Shown: one piece after another, positions 1 to 11,778 of the stretch | Layout of the letters: each line of letters begins with the position of its first letter | Position numbering within the stretch: the first letter of the stretch is position 1 | Source: Anniella stebbinsi | Taxonomy: Eukaryota > Chordata > Lepidosauria > Squamata > Anniellidae | Length of the DNA stretch: 64,000 bases | Reading direction: 5' to 3' | NCBI GenBank assembly: GCA_029215795.1 | Contig: JARDYH010000002.1 | Span: forward strand, 291,989,973 to 292,053,972 | Translations under genes and position numbers: made by a program | Notes under the pieces: model-generated | The model's input: the letters and a program-made list of their open reading frames with translations, nothing else | The model's database searches: none | Told to the model about the DNA's origin: nothing

Positions 1-996
1 ATGCCGTGTGCACATGTCCCTCTTGTTGCTTTGGTGTGGCTGCGAAGTGGAGATCAGAAGCTTTCACTTCTGTTTTCCATTAACCATCATTTAGCATTAT
101 ACCTGAACCCTAAACTGACGTTAATGTTAACCATGGTTTAATGACATGGGTTAGCTTCATAAATCTAGGTTTGAAGTTGGCTTGTTACAATAAAACATAG
201 TTAAGATTATATAATGTCTGTCTGAGTTTTGAGTTAGTGCTAAACTCTGATGAGTTAAAAATGGAAACAACAGCTTCCAATCTACTCCTTATGGTGACAG
301 CAGAGGATATGGAGGGGAGGGTGAAACCTACAAGCCCAAGACTTGCCTAGGCTCATTCATGTCATGAGAAATCGTAGGTTATTGTTACATCCAAATGCTG
401 CCATTGGTTAAGCAAGTAATTCTACAAGGCTTTTTTCTCAGCGCCTCAAAGTTTGATTTGAGAGCGATATACAATCTGGAAAGGTTAATGTACTAATAAA
501 ACCATAGAAGATTATGTACAAGGTGTCTCAAAGTTGATCCAAAGGTTGACTGGGTTATTAACAGTAGGTAATATCTAACCAACCATTTATGTTATATAAT
601 GATTAATAGGAAATAGGCACTTCGAAGCCAATTCTTTGCCAAAGAGGAAGAAGCAAGCAGCACAGAGCTGGTAGACTAAACAAAACTGTCAAGGGTTCAC
701 TGATCTAAGCAGAATACTTAGGTAGTATTCGATAAACAAAGCCACATTTTCCAAATGACACACCAGGGAAGCAAGCCAACATCAGTACTAAGAGTTGGAT
801 ATGTTTACTTTATTTCTTAAACAAATTTCTGTTTTATTTTGTATTGCTTCACACAGGCAGGTCTAGACTGCCTTATTTTTAGAAGTGCCTAGCATTAATC
901 ATAGCAAGAATCCACCGGCATAGGGTATTGCCAATTATATTAATTCTGACATAATGCTTTTTATTTCTTCCACAGAGGAAATACAGTTGGGAAATA

Positions 997-1115
997 CCTT
1001 TACGAGGACCAACCAAAGTATCACAAAAGTGTGTAATCTCTCAGGTTCTCCAGAACTCTTCATCAGGAATAACCTGCAAATTTTGGTTCAAACTTTTGGT
1101 TGGTCCTCATAAAGG
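997..1115. repeat. Inverted repeat with about 23-bp arms
   Basis: The arm at 997-1019 (AGGACCAACC core) is the near-perfect reverse complement of 1092-1115 (GGTTGGTCCT core), with about 70 bp between. This could be the TIR pair of a very short non-autonomous transposon or a lone stem-loop. No clear target duplication was seen. Confidence 0.55.
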
Positions 1116-1674
1116 TTTTGCTCAATTGTGGATTTTGATTTTTCTTTTCCTCAAGGGGCAATGCATCTGTCTTTTCTTTTTTAAAAAATGAAGAATATAC
1201 ATAACACATGGGGGAATTGCCATAAAAAACAACAACAAAAATCTTGAAGCTAGAAATTTCGGTTGGGACTGAAAATCGTGCTTAGGGTCACATAAATGGC
1301 ATGTGCTAGTTCTGTATCATTTCTGAGGTTTGTCTCTGAACAGCTGATTTCCTCTATCTCATATCACCAAGAACATCTCTCCACTAGCCATTTATTGTGT
1401 ACCCATGATTGTTCACTCACAGAAGTTTGCGGGTCCTTTTCACAGTGTCATCAACCTTCAATGCCTCTTGCATTGTTTCAAGGGATAATCTACCATTTTA
1501 AAAGTTACCGAAAATGCAGTAATAAACCTAAATCTCACGATAAAACAGCATCATCTGCTGGCAGTATCAATGAAACATATGGGAGGGAACTGGCCAAAAC
1601 AGGAGGGTGGAGAGCGAGTGTATTTTACTGATCGTTAAAGCACGAAGAATGCAAAGGGGTGTCTATACGATGCC

Positions 1675-1738
1675 GCTTTTTTGCTTGGTTCCTACAAAAC
1701 CCTGTAGCTTTTTTGCTTGGTTCCTACAAAACTCTGTA
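1675..1738. repeat. Direct tandem duplication, 2 x 32 bp
   Basis: Two adjacent 32-bp units share the core TTGCTTGGTTCCTACAAAAC and differ at about one base (CCCTGTA against CTCTGTA). This is a recent local duplication without coding content. Confidence 0.85.
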
Positions 1739-2133
1739 GCTTCACAGCTGCGAGGCAGGAACAATAAATTCTAATGGCAGGAGGGAGTGCAGGCTAACCA
1801 TCTCAAAAAACCACAGTGCTAAGCCCGCCCTTGCCCTGCCTTCCCATGTTTACCCGGACATACCGTGAGCTTCAAAATCCCAGTAAATCAACACCGCAAA
1901 AAAGTTTTTGGGTGGGGAGAAGCCCGATATGGCTGCGAGTTGATGGTTGTGTCATATAAATGATGCAGTGCCACTGCGCAGCCAGAATGGGTTAAACAGG
2001 GCATATAGACAAGCCCCAGAAGAGAAAGCCCCAGTAAGGCTGTGGGATTTTTGCTAAATGTTGAGAAGCCCAAATTGCTTCTTTAACTCCTGTTTCAAAA
2101 GCAGTTTGACATGAGGCAAAAATACAGCCTGAC

Positions 2134-2222
2134 AGTGCAATCCTGTGCATGTCTATTTAGAAGAAAGTCCTATTTAGATCAACAAGACTTATTCCCAGGT
2201 AACTAGGTATTAGATTGCAGCC
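2134..2222. repeat. Short TIR element, 'GCAATCCT' family (family G), copy 1
   Basis: It begins GTGCAATCCTGTGCATGTC and ends AGATTGCAGCC, so its ends are inverted copies of one another. Between them is the AAGTCC…GACTTATTCCCAGG core shared with the copies at 24564, 28526, 45198 and 46531. It is a dispersed non-autonomous element with no coding capacity. Confidence 0.65.
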
Positions 2223-2567
2223 TAAACACCCTTTGGGTGCTCCTGGAACTAAATGCCTAAATTCCTGCTCACTCCTGTCTGTAGATCTTTCCTGCATCTT
2301 ACTGTAATATTTTTCACTAGAATTTTTCCATGGGTAGTCTTTTGTAGAAGAACAACTGTCATGCAGAATCAGCCCAGTCTCTAAAATTGCAGCCAATCAT
2401 AAAACAAGCCCTGAATGAAATTATTCTCTCTCCCCTCCCCCCATTTGCTTCTAGCTACTTTTTCAGAGTTCATTTGCAATTTCGTTCTCACTGTGTTCAG
2501 ATAGCTTGAATACATTATCTTTTATAGATGCAAGCCAACCGGAAATGAGCACGCAGAAAACCAAGAA

Positions 2568-2598
2568 ACACACACGCACACACACACACGCACACACC
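2568..2598. repeat. (CA)n microsatellite
   Basis: An imperfect CA/CG dinucleotide run, visible directly. Confidence 0.9.
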
Positions 2599-2969
2599 AG
2601 GCCTTTGAAAGGTCAGAAAGGAATCAGCTGCCTCTTGCTGCAATTCACTTCAAAAGGCAGAAAGGAACTCAAACGTGGTTTCCCTCTGCATTAAACAATA
2701 GTTCATTTCCAGTTCCAATGACTTTGCATAGAAAACAGCTGTTTTCTCTGAAGTTAACACAATGCACACTATGTTTGAGTTTAATTACTAAAGGTATGGT
2801 GAAATTATTATTTTTGGAAGGTATTCTCTTGTGTGCTATCAACATCTATTTGAGCCTCGCCTCTTCTCTCCACTATTTTGAAGTATTTATCAGAGACATG
2901 TTGTGGGGGTTGTCAAATCAAACACCCAAAACATCAGGGAATACTAAAGCATTGTACTTCAAACTGCTA

Positions 2970-3650
2970 AGACCATACTCTCCTTATACAAATCTATGGT
3001 GCAATCACACTTAGAATACTGTATACAGTTCTGGTCACTGCACTTAAAGAAGGAAATGTCAGAGTTGGAAAAGTGCAAAAAAGAATAACTAAAATGATCC
3101 AGGGGATGAAGCAATTCCCCTATGAGGAAAGGTTACATCAGCTGGGACTGCTTAACTGAAAAAAGGCAAATATGGGTTGATATGATAGAGCTGTGCAAAA
3201 TTATGTATGGTGTGGAAAAAGTAGATAGGGAGTCTTTCCCCCCCCCCCTCTCTCATAATACTAGAACCTAGCGTTATCCCATGAAACTAATTGGTGGGAG
3301 ATTCAAAGCAGATAAAAGGAAGTACTTTTTCACACAGCATAGTTCAACTATAGAATTCACTTTCACAAGATGTGGTGATGGCCACCAATTTGGATGGCTT
3401 TAAAGGGGGACTGGACAAATTCATTGGGGATAAGGCTATCAATGGCTACTAGTCCTGATGGTTATATGCTACCTCCAGTACCAGAGGCGGTATGCCAATG
3501 TACAGCAGTTGCTGGGGAACATGGGTGGGAGGGTGCTTTTGCACTCATGTCCTGCTTGTAGGTTTTCCACTGGCAGCTGGTTGGCCACTGTGTGAACAGA
3601 ATGCTGGACTAGATGGACTTGTGTTCTGATCCAGGATGGTTCTTATGTCT
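2970..3650 (+). mobile_element. CR1-type LINE fragment: RT C-terminal region plus 3' UTR
   Basis: Around 2985-3180 the plus strand encodes, with stops and shifts, a degenerate CR1/L3 thumb-region pattern: a LEYC.QFWS-like stretch, then a KM.QG and YEERL-like stretch. It is followed by the characteristic reptile CR1 3' UTR, with AGTTGGCCACTGTG-like and ACTAGATGGACTTG motifs, and ends in GATCCAGGATGGTTCTTATG. It is 5'-truncated, as usual for CR1, and far too damaged to be active. Confidence 0.85.
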
Positions 3651-3894
3651 TGTTTTATTTGAATAATTTCTATTCTTTTCTTCAAGTAAAGGACCTCACA
3701 GAGCATAACTATACAGATCCCAACTCTCCTTCTGTGAATGGAAGTTTCCCCCCTTCCCTCTGAAACCTTCCTTCATTCCCCAGAAAGGCCTCTAGGAAGT
3801 GTATCAGACTCAGGGTGCCACAACCAGGAAATCCCTATCACAAGTTATCATCTGCCTCACCTTCGAGAAGACTGGAAGAACCAGCCTCTGAGTA

Positions 3895-4256
3895 GCTGAG
3901 CAAGTTGATGTGGGAAAGGCAAGGTGAGCAGCAATGTGGCCAAGTTTACAGATGCCACCCAATTATTCAGGGTGACTAAATCAAAAAGGGATTGTGAAGG
4001 GCTCCAAAAGGATCTCTCCAAACTGGGGAAATGAACATTAAAATTACAACTGCAGTTCAGTGTAAGCAAGTGTAAAAATAATATTACAGAATGGAAAATG
4101 TGCAGAAAAGTGCAGTTGTTGGGGAACACAAGCAGAAAAGTGCTACTGCACTCATGCTTCTGGGTTTTTCATAGGTATCCAGTTGGCCACTGTGGGATCA
4201 GAATGCTAGACTAGATAGGTTTTTGGTCTGATCCAGGATGCTTCTTCTTGTGTTCT
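3895..4256 (+). mobile_element. CR1-type LINE fragment (RT palm remnant joined to 3' end)
   Basis: From 3940 to 4080 the plus strand retains a degenerate piece that reads roughly as VAKFTDATQLF…LQKDLSKLG…FSVSKCK, the region around and after the CR1 catalytic aspartates. At 4100-4256 it jumps directly to the 3' UTR, ending GATCCAGGATGCTTCTTCTTG. The middle of the RT is missing, so this copy is internally deleted. It is independent of the copy just upstream because the domain order restarts. Confidence 0.8.
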
Positions 4257-5754
4257 CAGAATTAGCAAGATCACACCTTTCCTGAATTCCTCCCAGTATA
4301 GTTTATTTGTAGCCTTCCCCATGTGGAGTCCTCTGGATCTTTTGACTATTGGCCATGCTGGCTGAAGCTGATTGGAGTTGTATGCAAACATACCTGGAAG
4401 GCATTTCATTGAGGAGAATGCCAAAACGGTGACAGAGACTGTTTCAATGCCCAAACCAGCCCAAAACCTGGATTAAAATGGATCTAGAAAATTGATATCA
4501 TTAAGAGTATTTCCCACTCACTTGAGCACCATACACCAAAATAATATATTGACAACCAATTTATAGTTGGAATAATCCTGTGGATTCAACAAGGTTTTCT
4601 TTAGGAGTAGTGTCACAACCACCTCTTTTAAGTCAGGACTATACCTTCTCAGAAGGAAATGCTTATTATCTTCTGTATTGGGCTAATCAGCCCTTTCTGG
4701 GCAGATATTTTAAGCCAGGAAGGGCAAGGGTCAAGTAGACATATGGTAGGCCAGACTCATACAAGCAACTGAAAATCACATCCTCAGCAACTGAAAATTC
4801 TCCCATAACATAAGAAGATATCCTGGACACATTTGCCAATGAAACTGCAGACAAAGTGGCAGCCAAGTTACTATGGATGGGAGTGACTTTATCCTTTCAT
4901 TGCTTAGCAAATAAATCATAGATTGCTTCTGATGGACCAGATTGAAGAAAACATACATCGCTTGCAAAAATTCCTCTGGATAGCACTGCAAAATGCAATA
5001 TCAGCAGAGAAATACTGCCACTTTGCCATATCACCATCACAGCGGGCTTTAACATGAGCTGTTACTTGTACTTGGTTAGATTCATTTTGAGTCTTTCTCC
5101 ACCATGTTCCAGCCATCAGCCCATCTATTTTATTGCTCATAACCCTGACAATCCAAGGAACTAAATGAGATAATGATCTAGAGGGAGAGGACACTTAGGA
5201 ATGAATGTGCAACACCCAAGTCATCTCAAAGACCCAAATATTGTCCAGTTGTCAACAGGAGCATGAGGCATGCTAGCTGAAAACTCTTCAGCGGCACTCA
5301 GAAATCCATCTGCATCCAGGCCCAGCACACTCTGTCCCCCAGGTGGATGCATTTAACTTTGTGTATTAATCCTATGCCCTAAATAAGAATGGTGTCTGAA
5401 AAGGATTGGACAGTCAACACCACGATTGCCCCAGTGTAGGGTCACAGTTGCATGTCATCATCAAAATGCATTCAATGTATGTAACTAATTGAAAGATAAG
5501 ACAGAGATGATCATTTCTGTATTCTCTAGGATCACTCTGTTCTCTAGAGCCGAGTCTATGATCCTGAACAACCCACTTCCCTCTAACTTAGCTGGTTCTA
5601 TAATAAAGTTGGCTGTTACTTAGTGGCAAGAGCTTTATCAATACTGAGTATTTCAGGATGCTGCCTGAAAGTTAGTCTTAAGAAGCAGATCAGCAGTGAG
5701 AATGCAGATAAAAAAGCAACAGAGTGAGGCTTGAGTTTGTTTCTTTCAACAGTG
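4257..5754. other. Unassigned DNA with one coding-like minus-strand stretch
   Basis: 4328-4402 is a degraded copy of the palindromic family P (see 29958). On the minus strand, about 4776 to 5420 contains overlapping open frames with protein-like composition (for example WWRKTQNESNQVQVTAHV and SVLGLDADGFLSAAEEFSAS in translation), but with frame changes and no clean splice pattern. It looks like an old retroelement or pseudogene remnant; I could not place the family. Confidence 0.35.
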
Positions 5755-6172
5755 GGTTTGTAAAATTATGAATGGTATGGGGAGAGTGCAGAGAGCTTTT
5801 TCTCCATTTCTCATAATATTAGGACTTGGAATCACCATCACCCAAAGAAACTGATCAGCAGTAGTTTCACAGCAAGCAAAGGAAAGAACTACTTTCCACA
5901 ATGCATAGTTAAGTTATTAAATTAATCAATGATAATGGCCATTGCCTTAGATGGCTTTACTGAAAGGGTTAGACAAATTAATGGAGGACTGGAATATTGG
6001 AAACTCTATGTTCCAAGGCAGTATATCTGCTTCGGACGCACAATGGAGATGGCTATTGCCTTCATCATGCCCTACTTATTGGCATCACATAGCCATTTGG
6101 CTGGCCAATGCTGGAAACAGGATGCTGGACTAGATGGATCATTGGCTTGATCCAGGACAGCTCTTCTTATGT
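5755..6172 (+). mobile_element. CR1-type LINE 3' fragment
   Basis: It starts in the conserved AAAATTATGAATGGTATGG segment, continues through the ATAATATTAGGACTTGG block and finishes with GGACTAGATGGATCATTGG and CAGCTCTTCTTATGTTC. This order matches the other CR1 copies in the window. It contains only the last coding residue region and the 3' UTR. Confidence 0.85.
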
Positions 6173-8564
6173 TCCATATGCCATGTTGCAAATTGCTTTT
6201 GAAACGCTCTCCGGCTTTAAAATGAGAGTTGGTATTGGGCAGAGGCAGCTTCTGTTTGAGAAACACAAGACACAAAGCTCCCTCAGACTTATGGAATTAG
6301 TTTAGTTTTGTGGTTCTTTGGATACTGGCCAGCAATTGGCAGTGTAGAAGATCTCCTGCAGCTGCTTCGAAATGTGTAAAGAGCTGTTATAAACTAGCAC
6401 AATGCTACCTAGCATCTCATGTGGCTGCTGAACAATACTAAGCTTTGTATTTCTTCTTTTTTGTTGACGACTTCTAGAGGGGCACATGTCCACTCAAGAG
6501 AATCCTCTTGACTGGATTCTATAATCCTCTTTGCCAGACCATTTTTGTACAAACATAAAACTGTCCTTGAAACATCTGCACCTGCTATTCACAATGTGAA
6601 ATTATAACACATAAAAGCCACTATACTAATCTTAGTACTTTTTATGGAGAGATGGTCAATTGGACTTGCTAACTTCAAGTTGTTGGTGTGTTTTTTTAAT
6701 GGTGTGATTTTCCTGCACAAATCATGCATTTACATCTGTTCATACATCCCAATCCTAATATATATGGGCAACAGTCCAAAAGTTATATAAATAGCATACT
6801 TGAAGCCACTGAAATCAATGAGTTTAAGCACGTGCAACTGTGTTCAGCTGTGGCCATCATGTGGAATACATTCAATTGAAATCAACAGGACTTACTGGGG
6901 AGCTAGAATCATCCCTTTTACAACCCTTGTCCCTTATTGGCTTGGTTCCTATTAATCGTGCTTAATTTTGGTTGACATATTAGGGCTCACAGAAAACTAG
7001 ATAACCACCAGTGAATTCAAGTTCTAGAGGAGTATACTGCATACATGCACATGCCTCATACAGCTTTCCCTTTCCAGATGTCTGAGACTAAAGCAAGTTA
7101 CATAAAATCACATTAAGCTAAAGGAATACAGATGTGTAAATGACAAAACAAACTCACTGGGAGAGTTCAAACAGACTGACTGGGTTGATACCGGGAGGTG
7201 GTGGTAGGTGCAATTAATCAACTACAACATTTAGTAAGCAAAATCCGTTTTTGAAAAGTAGAATGCTTAGACACGAAGGATCTTGTAATATGATATCAAT
7301 TATTTTAAATGTTAGCTGTGGAGTTACAATTTTGCACACTATGCTCAACTTGCACGTGTGTGCATCATAAACTTTCTCATTTTCCGCTAGCTTCTCATAT
7401 ACCAAGTGCTTCTCAGGTCAAACTAGTAAATAATGATTCACCCGCCACTTCAGCTCATTTCCTATCTCTTGGAGGAAAATAGAAAAGAAGAAGAGAGTTT
7501 GATTCCAGCCATGGGAGCTCCACTTTGAGCCAAACAGTCATTTCTTTATAGTGGTACATGACTCATAGGAAAGAATGTCTCATGGGGATAGTAGCAACAA
7601 AAACAAATAAAAGGGCAATGTTAAGAAAATCTGTTTTAAAAGAAAAAGAACTGAGATAACCCCAGGCATTTTCATATGCAAGGTTTGAAATCCATTTGAA
7701 CTTATACTGAACTAAAATGTGAAAGTAAGAATGACACTGGCCAGAATTTTAGTTCTTCTTCTCCCATCTCGTTCTCCTCCTCAACCCCTCTGCACTAGCA
7801 TGAAGCTGGAAAAATGAAGATGGAAGTGGCAGGGAAATCTGCTGCATGCATCCTCAAACCATTTTAATCCCCAGCTCTGATGTTTGTTTTTAGGTTGCAT
7901 TTGAATATTATGATAATAACAACAAAAACAAAAACAACAAATGCAGGCTTTCTGGGATGCCTGCTGGAGCCCTACTTCTTATGCTCCTGCACCTCTCCCA
8001 TTTTAGAGAAGATCACAATGTGCAGAACCAACGTACATAGATGGGGGGCAGCAATACAGCAGTGGCAAGTTGTAAGCTCAACCTGTGCTCATTTCCGAAA
8101 CTGAAATCAACAAATCTCCACCCTCCCTCTGCCGACATGCATTCCATACCTTCAGAAAGCGTGTGTCAAGGGCTTCTGCAGAAATTGGTCTCTCACTCCA
8201 GGGTGGTTTATTAATCTATCTCAGCCTACCAAAGAGTAAGTGGGTTTTCACCATGCATCAGGTTCAGCTACATGGTAGAATGGACATCTGTATGAGTCCT
8301 TTCACTATGTAAAAAGCACTAACTGTATGTAGCTCACAAACTCTGCTCCTTGCCTGACCTATGGCTTCATCATGCTCCACGGTCAAATGCTTTGGCCAGA
8401 TGATGTCACTGGAAAAGGCCCAGCTCTGGAAACTTTTCATTGCTTTTTCTGTCCCCCAGAGAAGTTTTGACCTTGCCAGGGGGTGGGGGGAAAGGGGTTG
8501 GTAAGGGAGAGTATAGGGATAGTGAATGTAAAACACAGATATGTTCCACTGGTTGCAATGGGAC
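6173..8564. other. No gene recognised
   Basis: Open frames here (6302-6493, 7214-7405, 7880-8312) lack family resemblance. The minus-strand stretch 6302-6493 has an acceptor-like CCCCTCTAG but no protein match. No RNA gene or clear complete transposon was seen. Confidence 0.4.
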
Positions 8565-8816
8565 AGAATACACCCCAGTGTATATGTTATACCTCTGTAT
8601 ACCAGTTACTGGGAAAGATGAATGGGAGGATGCTATTGCACTCATGTCCTGCGTGTGAGCTTCTTCTGGGCATCTGTTTAGCCAATGTGCAATTTATTTA
8701 TTTATTTATTTATTTGTTTGTTTATTTATTGCATTTCTATACCGCCCAATAGCCAAAGCTGGATGAGACCAGCCTTTCATCTGGTCCTGTATGGCTCTTC
8801 TTATGTTTTTAGAGTG
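8565..8816 (+). mobile_element. CR1 3' fragment interrupted by an L2-like 3' end
   Basis: The CR1 3' UTR (GGAGGATGCTATTGCACTCATG … CTGTATGGCTCTTCTTATG) is split by a minus-strand insert at about 8692-8759. The insert consists of (ATTT)n followed by GCATTTCTATACCGCCCAAT, the same CCGCCC module as at 22545-22625 and 31021-31085. The insert is younger than the CR1 copy it lies in. Confidence 0.75.
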
Positions 8817-10103
8817 CAACATGTGTTTAACTCTCCCATTGAACTTAATTGGACTTCAAAGTTGTTGTGAGAATATAATGATATAACCCATCAGGAGCTT
8901 TATAAAGGAAGGGTATGGTACAAATAGGACATAATTAACACTATATATTCAGTTACCTGCTAAAATATGTGAGGACAGTATCATAGGATGGAATTATCTG
9001 AATTCTGGGGTTTTGCTGCAGGAAGACCCAACACAATGCAGTTCGCAATAGACGGAATTCATTGAAAGTAAATAACCTGCCAGGAAAAAACAAAACAAAA
9101 ACATCTTTATGAACTCTGTTCGTATGACTTTTACCTAAGCAAAGGGCTACACCACTGCACTCCTTAAGCGGAGGAACTACTTTTAAATGTAAGTTACTCC
9201 CCTTTGGTATTTGTGTACATCTTTCTGTTTTGGCTTAATTTTTAAAATTTGATTCAACCACTTCAACTTTATTTAGGCTAGTCACTTACACATTATCAGA
9301 AAAGAGGACAAAAAAGAAAACACAGATTTTCATAAGAGTTGTCGATGCTAATTTATATAGATAATTTCAGATTTGGAAATAATTATTATAATTTAAATAG
9401 AAACACAGTACATCTCACCAAAGTAAGGAAGACCAGGTGACCTGTGTGTCTGCCTCTAACTGTTGATGGGAACTTCAAGACTCCTATTCCCCCTTCTTCT
9501 GGTTCTTTATCTTTGAAACAGACTTAGACTGGATAGCCCTTCAAATAGAGGACTATCCTCTGTAAAGTAAGACACATGGCCACCCTACATTTATTTAATA
9601 TACTTCAGTGCATCTTATCTGGCATATTTTGACAGTAGCTCCATACAGAACACTTGACATAACAATTAGCAAGTCACATAGCCCAAAGTTTGCAAAATGG
9701 CAATTTCACTAGGAGCCAAAGACACAAATGTGTTGGTTTTGTCTTTGAAAAAAAGTCTCACATTTGAGTTCACATAAATAAGATTAATTGGGGTGCCATT
9801 TCATAGGGGACAGGGACATCATCATTTTATTATGCGGTCACAGACCCATTAGAAACAACAGCAGTCAACAGCCGGCACAAGACCCGAGAAATTCCAAGGC
9901 CACAAGAAATTCCAAGGCCACGAGAAATTCTGGGTTACATTAAAATTTAAATTGTGAAAAACCAGCACAATATTAACAGTGCTGTGATCATTTTCTGTGT
10001 GTGCATTTATTGTCTCAAACGAAAAAACACACTGGTCCTTAACAAAAAACAAATATGATGCAATAAACTTAAGGAAAACAACTACAATGGCACCAGTAGT
10101 AAA
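8817..10103. other. No gene recognised; short tandem repeat near the DIRS edge
   Basis: No supported exon. 9886-9930 holds about 2.5 units of an 18-bp tandem repeat (AGAAATTCCAAGGCCAC). The rest is AT-rich unique-looking sequence. Confidence 0.5.
9886..9930. repeat. 18-bp tandem repeat, about 2.5 units
   Basis: Units at 9886-9903 and 9904-9921 differ by one base, and a decayed third unit follows. It lies less than 200 bp outside the DIRS terminal repeat. Confidence 0.8.
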
Positions 10104-10159
10104 TGCAGGTTGCTTACCTGTAACCGTAGTTCTTCGAGTGGTCATCTGTGCAGTCACAC
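10104..10159 (+). repeat. DIRS terminal inverted repeat, outer arm
   Basis: This 56-nt arm (starts TGCAGGTTGCTTACCTG, ends CTGTGCAGTCACAC) is the exact reverse complement of 10411-10466. It is the outer 3' end of the minus-strand element. Confidence 0.92.
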
Positions 10160-10410
10160 ATATGGGCTCGCGCCAACGCCGAGCCCGCTTCAGGAAACTT
10201 CTTTAGCTAGCTAGTTTTAGGCGGGAACCCCTCCCGCAACCGTCCTACCGCGCATGCTCCGGGTTCCCGCTTACCTCAGTTCTATGAGACCGCTAGGCCT
10301 CGCGACTAAGGAAACCCAATAGAATAAGGAATTATAACTACCGAGTATGAGCATGCTCAGAGAGCCTCTTGACAATCACAAGCGATGCCAAGAGGGGACG
10401 GCGGTGGGTT

Positions 10411-10505
10411 GTGTGACTGCACAGATGACCACTCGAAGAACTACGGTTACAGGTAAGCAACCTGCAATTCTTCTTCGTGGTCTCTGTGCATCACACATAT
10501 GGGCG
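10411..10505 (-). repeat. DIRS internal complementary region (second arm plus diverged direct copy)
   Basis: 10411-10466 pairs base for base with 10104-10159. Immediately after, 10467-10505 (TTCTTCTTCGTGGTCTCTGTG … ACACATATGGGC) is a diverged direct copy of 10129-10167. In DIRS elements such an internal complementary region is thought to template joining of the ends into a circular intermediate. Recombinase coding ends just beyond, at 10549. Confidence 0.85.
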
Positions 10506-10548
10506 AATGATTAGCAAACTTACTGGAGGTGGGAGGCACGCTGAGAGG

Positions 10549-11530
10549 TTATTGGCAAATTGACGAAAGGTCTGCCCTTCCAAAGGAGGAGTCCTGATGC
10601 GCTCTGACTTCCAACCTGTAATGCTTGACAAAGGTGGAAGCATTAGACCAAGTAGCAGCTCTACAAAGGTCAGGGATGGACGCCCCATGCAGAAGAGCTG
10701 TGGACGTGGCTTGACCCCTGGTTAAGTGCACTGCAAACGAGGTGGGGGGCTCTTTGCCAACGACTTGGTAGGATAGAGTAATAGTGTCCACTATCCATTT
10801 AGATAAACGCTGTGTGGACACCGAGGAGCCCTTAGATTTCCCTCCATAACAAACAAAAAGCTGACGGGACTTGCGAAAGGGTTCCGTCCGAGTCTTGTAG
10901 AACGCCAATGCACGCCGAACATCCAAGGCATGCAACGAGGAACATAACGGATCTGAGGAAGCCTTGAAAAATGTAGGCAAAACAATGTCCTGGTTGATAT
11001 GGAAGCTGGACGTAACCTTGGGGACAAACGAGGGGCCAGGACGCAATACAACTTTGTTATGAAAAAATTGTGTATAAGGCGGATCTATAAGTAAGGCTGT
11101 AAGCTCAGAAGCCTGCCTAGCAGACGTGATAGCCACGAGAAATACTGTTTTAAGAGTCAAGAGCCGAACGTTAACAGTAGCCAATGGTTCAAATGGTTTA
11201 GAAGTCAAAACACTTTGAACCACAGAGAGACTCCATTGAGGAATTATGGGGCGGAAGGGGGGGAAATATATTGTGTAGCCCTTTAAGGAACGTTTTTGCC
11301 AATGGATGCGTGAACACTGAAAAACCATCTATTAAGGTGTGGTTCACTGAAATGGCGGCGAGATAAACTCTGAGGGACGCAGTCTTCAGACCAGTAGTAT
11401 GTAGGTAGTATAAGAACTCAATAACCCCAACCATGGGTCCTGAGGAAGAATCAAACCCCTTAGCTGCTGCAAATGACTGGAAGCGTTTCCATTTGGTAGC
11501 ATATGCCGTTCTCGTAGAGGACTTTCTCGC
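10549..11530 (-). pseudogene. DIRS tyrosine recombinase (frameshifted)
   Basis: The main frame is 11328-10549 (259 codons). It keeps the catalytic pattern of tyrosine recombinases: the first arginine in TSARQASEL (residue 71 of this frame), the HLTR box (residues 201-204) and the nucleophile region STFVKHY with Tyr237. The N-terminal core-binding part (…SLRVYLAAISVNHTL) lies in another frame upstream, around 11530-11290, so a frameshift near 11270 splits the protein. In the family this enzyme inserts a circular DNA copy without target duplication. The catalytic residues look intact, but the product cannot be made from this copy. Confidence 0.85.
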
Positions 11531-11778
11531 AGCCTCAAAAATAGATTTGATGCTTGGTGGAACAGCTAGATTCTGCCATCTGGCAGGATTCTCCACGCCG
11601 TGAGTTTCAACGTGCTGAGGTCTGGGTGGAGAATGTTGCCCCCTTCCTTGGACAGGAGGTCGGGCAGTCTGGGAAGACGCCATATGCAGTGTCTCGCTAG
11701 CCTGAGGAGCAGTGTGAACCAAACTTGTCTCGGCCACCAGGGGGCTATCAATATGGCGTCCGTCCGGTATCGGTGAGC

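Larger units (their letters stand above)
1..2967. other. Intergenic or intronic DNA without a recognisable gene
   Basis: No splice-compatible coding exon was found on either strand. The open frame at 1296-1631 on the plus strand has no family resemblance and no convincing splice sites. The stretch holds an inverted repeat (997-1115), a 32-bp tandem duplication (1675-1738), one short TIR-element copy (2134-2222) and a CA microsatellite (2568-2598). If BTBD16 continues to the left this could be its intron or 3' flank. Confidence 0.5.

Noticed and set aside
6302..6493. Possible BTBD16 downstream exon on the minus strand (acceptor CCCCTCTAG)
   Set aside because: The translated piece is basic and polar with no BTB/BACK character, and the donor is weak.
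7214..7405. Minus-strand frame with an acceptor-like CCACAG
   Set aside because: No family resemblance, no donor, AT-rich; consistent with chance.
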